A DNA stretch of 10,069 nt. It comes from Phocaeicola sp. Lineage in GTDB: Bacteria; Bacteroidota; Bacteroidia; Bacteroidales; Bacteroidaceae. Positions 6,187 through 10,069 of this stretch are shown piece after piece. The stretch spans positions 1 to 10,069 of the forward strand of contig JAHHQU010000075.1 of NCBI GenBank assembly GCA_020026225.1, read 5' to 3'. How positions within the stretch are numbered: position 1 is the first letter of the stretch; every line of letters starts with the position of its first letter. A program made the translations under genes and the position numbers. The notes under the pieces were generated by a model. The model saw only the letters and a list, made by a program, of their open reading frames with translations, was not told where the DNA came from and made no database searches.

Positions 6187-7647
6187 ATGATGCTCAAACA
6201 AACAAAAATTGTAGCGTCCATTTCCGACTTGCGTTGTGACGTGGACTTTATTAGAGACCTTTTTGAGGCAGGTATGAATGTGGTTCGTATGAACACAGCC
6301 CATGCAAGCCGTGAAGGGTTCGAAACATTGATTTCAAATGTTCGTGCTGTTTCTAATCGTATCGCTATCCTTATGGATACCAAAGGACCGGAAGTACGAA
6401 CTACTGCAAGTGCAGAAGAACCTATTGACTTCAAGACAGGTGACCGTGTGCAGATTATTGGTAATCCAGAACAGGAAACAACTCGTGAATGCATTGCTGT
6501 TACTTACAAAAACTTCGTTCATGACCTTAGCGTAGGTGCTTCTGTCTTGATTGATGATGGTGACCTTGCTTTGACCGTTGTCGATAAGAATGAAACTACT
6601 CTGTTTTGTCAGGTAGAAAATGATGCAACTTTGGGCAGCCGTAAGAGCGTAAATGTACCGGGTGTTCGTATCAATCTTCCTTCATTGACAGAAAAAGACC
6701 GTAATAATATCTTGTATGCAATTGAAAAGGACATCGATTTCATTGCACATTCATTCGTTCGTAATCGTCAGGATGTACTCGATATCCGTGCTTTGCTTGA
6801 TGAACATCATAGCGATATCAAGATCATCGCTAAGATTGAGAACCAAGAAGGTGTAGATAATATCGATGAAATCTTGGAAGTTGCCGATGGAGTTATGGTT
6901 GCACGTGGTGACTTGGGTATTGAAGTTCCACAAGAACGCATTCCTGGTATCCAGCGTCGTTTAATTAAGAAATGTATCTTGGCCCGCAAGCCGGTTATCG
7001 TTGCTACTCAGATGCTTCATACCATGATTAACAATCCACGTCCTACTCGTGCTGAAGTAACTGACATCGCAAATGCAATTTATTACCGTACAGACGCGTT
7101 GATGTTGAGCGGTGAAACTGCTTATGGTAAATATCCGGTAGAAGCTGTTCGTACAATGGCTACTATTGCTGCTCAGGCTGAAAAAGATAAATTGGCTGAA
7201 AATGATATTCAGATTCCTTTGACTCAGACTAACGTAGATGTTGCTGGTTACTTGGCAAAATCGGCTGTAAACGCAACTAATTTGATGCCTATCCACGCAA
7301 TCATTACCGATAGTTTCAGTGGATTGACTGCTCGTAGCTTGGCTGCGCACAGAGGAAAACATCCGGTATTGGCTGTATGTTATAAAGAAAAGACCATGCG
7401 TCATTTGGCTCTTTCATACGGTGTGGAAGCTATCTTCATGCCAGAAAAGGCAAATGGTCAGGAATACTACTTTACAGCACTTCGCAAGTTGATTGACGAT
7501 GGTATATTGTGTGAAAAAGACATGGTGGCTTACTTGAGTGGTGGTAAAGCTGGTACCAAGACTTCATTCTTGGAAATCAACCAAGTAGGCGATGCATTGA
7601 AGAATGCGGAAGAATATGTATTACCTAATAACAACCGTTACCTTTAA
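6187..7647 (+). CDS. pyk: Pyruvate kinase
   Basis: This 486-residue cytosolic enzyme transfers phosphate from phosphoenolpyruvate to ADP in the last step of glycolysis. The A domain (TIM barrel) carries active-site Arg34 and Asn36 in VRMNTAHA, MDTKGPEVRT at 63-72, the catalytic Lys216 in AKIENQEG, metal-binding GDLGIE at 241-246, ATQM at 273-276 and PTRAEVTDIANA at 286-297. The B domain spans about 73-168. The C domain ends the protein, with a TDSFSGLTAR block at 374-383. The usual NFSHG motif reads NTAHA, changing a residue that binds potassium in muscle pyruvate kinase, while the Glu of DTKGPE that marks potassium dependence is kept. Two ATGs are in tandem at 6187 and 6190, so the start is uncertain by one residue. 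Codon use is highly biased, suggesting strong expression. Confidence 0.96.
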   Translation: MMLKQTKIVASISDLRCDVDFIRDLFEAGMNVVRMNTAHASREGFETLISNVRAVSNRIAILMDTKGPEVRTTASAEEPIDFKTGDRVQIIGNPEQETTRECIAVTYKNFVHDLSVGASVLIDDGDLALTVVDKNETTLFCQVENDATLGSRKSVNVPGVRINLPSLTEKDRNNILYAIEKDIDFIAHSFVRNRQDVLDIRALLDEHHSDIKIIAKIENQEGVDNIDEILEVADGVMVARGDLGIEVPQERIPGIQRRLIKKCILARKPVIVATQMLHTMINNPRPTRAEVTDIANAIYYRTDALMLSGETAYGKYPVEAVRTMATIAAQAEKDKLAENDIQIPLTQTNVDVAGYLAKSAVNATNLMPIHAIITDSFSGLTARSLAAHRGKHPVLAVCYKEKTMRHLALSYGVEAIFMPEKANGQEYYFTALRKLIDDGILCEKDMVAYLSGGKAGTKTSFLEINQVGDALKNAEEYVLPNNNRYL

Positions 7648-7659
7648 TTCTCTCAGAAA

Positions 7660-8301
7660 ATGAAAGAAACGGATGCACTGGATGATTACATTCTTCAGCA
7701 TATAGACGAAGAAGGAGATTACTTGAAGGCTCTGTATCGGGCGACGCATGTAAAATTGCTGCGTCCCCGAATGGCTTCGGGACACTTGCAAGGACGTATG
7801 TTGAAGATGTTTGTCCAGATGGTGCGTCCAAAGCAGATTCTTGAGATAGGGACTTACAGCGGTTACTCTGCACTTTGTCTGGCCGAAGGACTTGAAGAAG
7901 GAGGTATGTTGCATACCTTTGAAATCAATGACGAACAAGAGGACTTTACACGTCCTTGGTTGGAGAATTCTCCTTACGCCGATAAGATTAAATTCTATAT
8001 CGGTGATGCTATGGAGTTGGTTCCCAAGATGGACATTGTGTTTGATATGGCTTTCATGGATGGAAACAAGCGTTTCTATTTGGATTATTTTGAAATGATT
8101 CTGAACCAATTGCGACCAGGAGGCTATATTTTAGCCGACAATACCCTTTGGGACGGTCATGTATTGGAAGAACATCCTCACCATACCGATTTGCAAACTA
8201 TAGGAATTAAAGATTTTAATGATAAAGTGAAGGCTGATCCACGCGTGGAAAAAGTTATTTTACCGATGCGTGACGGATTGACCATCATTCGTAAAAAATA
8301 A
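7660..8301 (+). CDS. SAM-dependent O-methyltransferase, COMT-like family
   Basis: A 213-residue class I methyltransferase of the Methyltransf_3 (catechol/caffeoyl-CoA O-methyltransferase-like) family. The SAM-binding glycine loop is LEIGTYSGYSAL at 61-72, followed by an acidic residue at the end of strand 2 (HTFEIN, Glu88). Metal-binding positions typical of the family are present: Asp134 in FMDGNK and Asp160-Asn161 in ADNTLWDG. The enzyme therefore probably needs a divalent metal and methylates a hydroxyl group. The substrate cannot be told from sequence. It starts 12 bp after the pyk stop and ends 8 bp before rbfA, so it is firmly within the operon, but neither neighbour suggests its substrate. 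Confidence 0.9.
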   Translation: MKETDALDDYILQHIDEEGDYLKALYRATHVKLLRPRMASGHLQGRMLKMFVQMVRPKQILEIGTYSGYSALCLAEGLEEGGMLHTFEINDEQEDFTRPWLENSPYADKIKFYIGDAMELVPKMDIVFDMAFMDGNKRFYLDYFEMILNQLRPGGYILADNTLWDGHVLEEHPHHTDLQTIGIKDFNDKVKADPRVEKVILPMRDGLTIIRKK

Positions 8302-8309
8302 TTTTGATA

Positions 8310-8645
8310 ATGGAAACAACCAGACAGAATAAGATTGCGCGACTCATTCAGAAAGAATTGAGTGAAATCTTCTTATTGCAGACCAAATCAATGCTAGGGG
8401 TATTGGTTTCAGTAAGCATCGTTCGCATCAGTCCAGATATGAGCTATGCACGTGCTTATTTGAGCGTATTCCCTTCAGAACGTGGGGAGGAGATTGTAAA
8501 GAACATCAATGATAACATGAAGTCTATCCGTTACGAACTTGGAAACCGTGTGCGTCACCAATTGCGTATTATTCCGGAGTTGAAGTTCTTTGTAGACGAT
8601 TCTTTGGATTACGCGGAAAAAATAGACAAACTGTTGAAACAGTAA
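8310..8645 (+). CDS. rbfA: 30S ribosome-binding factor RbfA
   Basis: A 111-residue KH-fold protein of the RbfA family, which binds immature 30S subunits near the 5' end of 16S rRNA and assists late maturation and cold adaptation. The N-terminal IARLIQKELSEIF helix, the VSVSIVRISPDMSYARAYLSVF strand-turn-strand block and the final IIPELKFFVDDSLDYAEKIDKLL region match the family order. ATG 8310-8312 gives the start METTRQNKI. An in-frame TTG two codons earlier (8304-8306) is possible but less likely. The gene lies 8 bp after the methyltransferase stop and 19 bp before the permease. Confidence 0.93.
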   Translation: METTRQNKIARLIQKELSEIFLLQTKSMLGVLVSVSIVRISPDMSYARAYLSVFPSERGEEIVKNINDNMKSIRYELGNRVRHQLRIIPELKFFVDDSLDYAEKIDKLLKQ

Positions 8646-8664
8646 TCTGATAAAATTAGTCCTT

Positions 8665-9891
8665 GTGAACTTTCCTTTTTTTATAGCCAGAAGGTATTTG
8701 CTCTCTAAAAAGTCGCATAATGCCATTAATTTCATTTCTGCCATTTCTGTATGTGGTGTAGCTTTGGCTACGCTAGCTTTGGTTTGTACACTTTCCGTGT
8801 TCAATGGCTTTCAAGATGTGGTCTCTAGCTTCTTTACGGCTTTTGATCCTGAATTGAAAATAGCTCCGGCTAAGGGAAAGGTCTTTGACGGACAGGATGC
8901 TCGTATGCTGCAGATTCGCGAATGGCCTGAAGTGGCCGTGTTTAGCGAGTCTTTGGAAGATCATGCGATGGTCCAGTACCAAGGACGTCAGGCTATGGCT
9001 GTCATAAAGGGAGTAGAAGACAATATGGATTGTCTTACTCCCATTGATAGTATCCTTTTTGGAAGAGGAGAGTTGAAACTTCATGATGAAGTGACAGACT
9101 ATGCCATTCCGGGCATTCAATTGCTTTCGGCTTTGGGTACAGGTATTCGTTTTTTGGATCCTTTAGAAATTTATGCCCCGAAGCGTGGTGCCAAGGTTAA
9201 CTTGGCAAATCCTGCTGCAAGTTTTGTCAGCGGAAGCTTATTCTCATCAGGTCTCACTTTTTCTGTCAATCAGGAAAAGTACGACGCTTCTTACATCATC
9301 ACTTCACTGGCTTTTGCAAGAAAACTTTTTCAGTATACCTCTGAAGTCAGTGCTGTCAACCTTAAACTTTCATCTTCTGCCGATATTGATGGCGTAAAAC
9401 GTAAACTTCGCCAGTTTTTGGGTGATGAGTTCATTGTGTCCGATCGTTATGAACAGCAGTCGGATACTTACCGTATCATGGAAATCGAAAAATTGATTTC
9501 TTATCTCTTTTTGACTTTTATCTTGATGATTGCTTGCACGAATGTAATCGGCTCTTTGTCGATGCTGATAATCGATAAGCGTGCGGATGTGGAGACTTTA
9601 CGTAGTCTGGGAGCTACAGACAACCAGATTGTTCGCATTTTCCTTTTTGAAGGCCGTATGATTACTTTTATCGGAGCGGTTATCGGTATTGTCTTAGGGA
9701 TTATTCTGTGTCTGTTACAGCAAACCTATGGTTTGATCTCTCTGGGAACAGCGGGTAGTTTCGTGGTAGATGCTTATCCTGTAAGCGTACATGTGGGAGA
9801 TGTGGTTCTTATCTTTATTACCGTCGTTGTAGTTGGGTTCTTTTCTGTATGGTATCCCGTACACTATTTAAGCAAACAATTGTTGCATTAA
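8665..9891 (+). CDS. LolC/LolE-like FtsX-family ABC permease
   Basis: A 408-residue inner-membrane permease with the LolC/LolE topology: one helix at about 22-48, a large periplasmic domain (about 49-275), then three helices at about 276-301, 331-353 and 377-398. The cytoplasmic loop IDKRADVETLRSLGATDNQI (303-322) is the coupling-helix region that contacts the ATPase. LolCDE extracts lipoproteins from the inner membrane for transport to the outer membrane, so this role is inferred. No ATPase gene is visible nearby. The start is GTG 8665-8667: translation from it begins MNFPFFIARRYLLSKKSHNA, a typical N-terminus, and no ATG occurs before residue 81. It lies 19 bp after rbfA and is the last gene of the cluster. 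Confidence 0.9.
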   Translation: MNFPFFIARRYLLSKKSHNAINFISAISVCGVALATLALVCTLSVFNGFQDVVSSFFTAFDPELKIAPAKGKVFDGQDARMLQIREWPEVAVFSESLEDHAMVQYQGRQAMAVIKGVEDNMDCLTPIDSILFGRGELKLHDEVTDYAIPGIQLLSALGTGIRFLDPLEIYAPKRGAKVNLANPAASFVSGSLFSSGLTFSVNQEKYDASYIITSLAFARKLFQYTSEVSAVNLKLSSSADIDGVKRKLRQFLGDEFIVSDRYEQQSDTYRIMEIEKLISYLFLTFILMIACTNVIGSLSMLIIDKRADVETLRSLGATDNQIVRIFLFEGRMITFIGAVIGIVLGIILCLLQQTYGLISLGTAGSFVVDAYPVSVHVGDVVLIFITVVVVGFFSVWYPVHYLSKQLLH

Positions 9892-10069
9892 TTTTTTCTC
9901 TCTTTGTTGGACACTTGTGTCTTTAGTGTCTTTTGTTTCATGAGCTATGGGAAGACTGTATCCTCTTGTCATTTTGAATGTAAGTGTCTCCGCGATTCCA
10001 TATTGCCAACAAAGAAAAAAGGATTAATGATGACTGCTTCACCTTTAATCCTTTTTCCATATATCGGGT
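9892..10069. other. 3' intergenic region with several inverted repeats
   Basis: No convincing gene is seen. A 9-bp inverted repeat, CTTTGTTGG (9902-9910) and CCAACAAAG (10006-10014), encloses about 95 bases. Just inside its left arm GACA-CTTG-TGTC (9910-9921) can form a small hairpin followed by T-rich sequence, a weak terminator candidate for the permease operon. A 40-codon minus-strand frame (9938-10060) and an open plus-strand frame from ATG 9940 both cross the hairpins and show no recognisable family. Confidence 0.4.
10015..10056. terminator. Bidirectional terminator-like hairpin
   Basis: AAAAAGGATTAA (10016-10027) is exactly complementary to TTAATCCTTTTT (10045-10056), giving a 12-bp stem with a 17-base loop. 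T-runs follow on both strands: five T on the plus strand and six T then CTTT on the minus strand. It may end the aroQ-permease transcript and a minus-strand gene outside the window. Confidence 0.6.

Noticed and set aside
6961..7404. A 147-codon open frame antisense to pyk
   Set aside because: It lies wholly inside a well-supported gene with strong codon bias, which commonly leaves the opposite strand open; the peptide shows no recognisable family.
7621..8109. A 162-codon frame antisense to the O-methyltransferase
   Set aside because: It overlaps a gene with intact SAM and metal motifs, and shows no family features or promoter of its own.
9938..10060. 40-codon minus-strand frame after the permease
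   Set aside because: It crosses a 12-bp terminator-like hairpin, is short, and its start lies next to the window edge with no recognisable signal.

Overview
The window looks like chromosomal DNA of a gut-type Bacteroidales (Bacteroides/Phocaeicola group). The evidence is the gene families (a DUF4369-type thioredoxin-like lipoprotein, a YASPDG-variant OmpA/TPR lipoprotein, a LolC/E-like permease next to rbfA), promoter-like TAnnTTTG boxes of the Bacteroides sigma factor, and A/T-rich leaders without strong Shine-Dalgarno sequences. No species can be named from the sequence alone.

Layout. Positions 1-238 are very A/T-rich and hold at most the tail of a plus-strand gene that enters from outside. 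On the minus strand follow yifB/comM (239-1777) and, 13 bp upstream of it, a thioredoxin-fold lipoprotein gene (1791-2795) that has lost its CxxC; these two probably form one transcript. A strong intrinsic terminator (2862-2901) closes the next minus-strand gene, a probably abundant OmpA-like/TPR lipoprotein (2927-4600) with its own promoter. Upstream of that lies the tyrosine recombinase xerD (4756-5673).

The plus-strand half begins at 5724 with aroQ. It is followed by pyk, an O-methyltransferase gene, rbfA and a LolC/E-type permease gene, with gaps of 43, 12, 8 and 19 bp, so a five-gene operon is likely, with a possible extra promoter in front of pyk. xerD and aroQ are divergent genes, but their predicted -7 boxes face each other across 15 bp. 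The last 178 bp have no convincing gene and contain inverted repeats, including a bidirectional terminator-like hairpin.

Most of this is housekeeping: shikimate pathway, glycolysis, 30S ribosome maturation, lipoprotein export, chromosome dimer resolution and DNA-processing helicase functions. I found no mobile element, CRISPR array, RNA gene or clear new system. The items most worth a second look are the redox-dead thioredoxin-like lipoprotein, the face-to-face xerD/aroQ promoters, the altered potassium-site motif in pyruvate kinase, the divergent OmpA-like domain and the structured 3' intergenic region.
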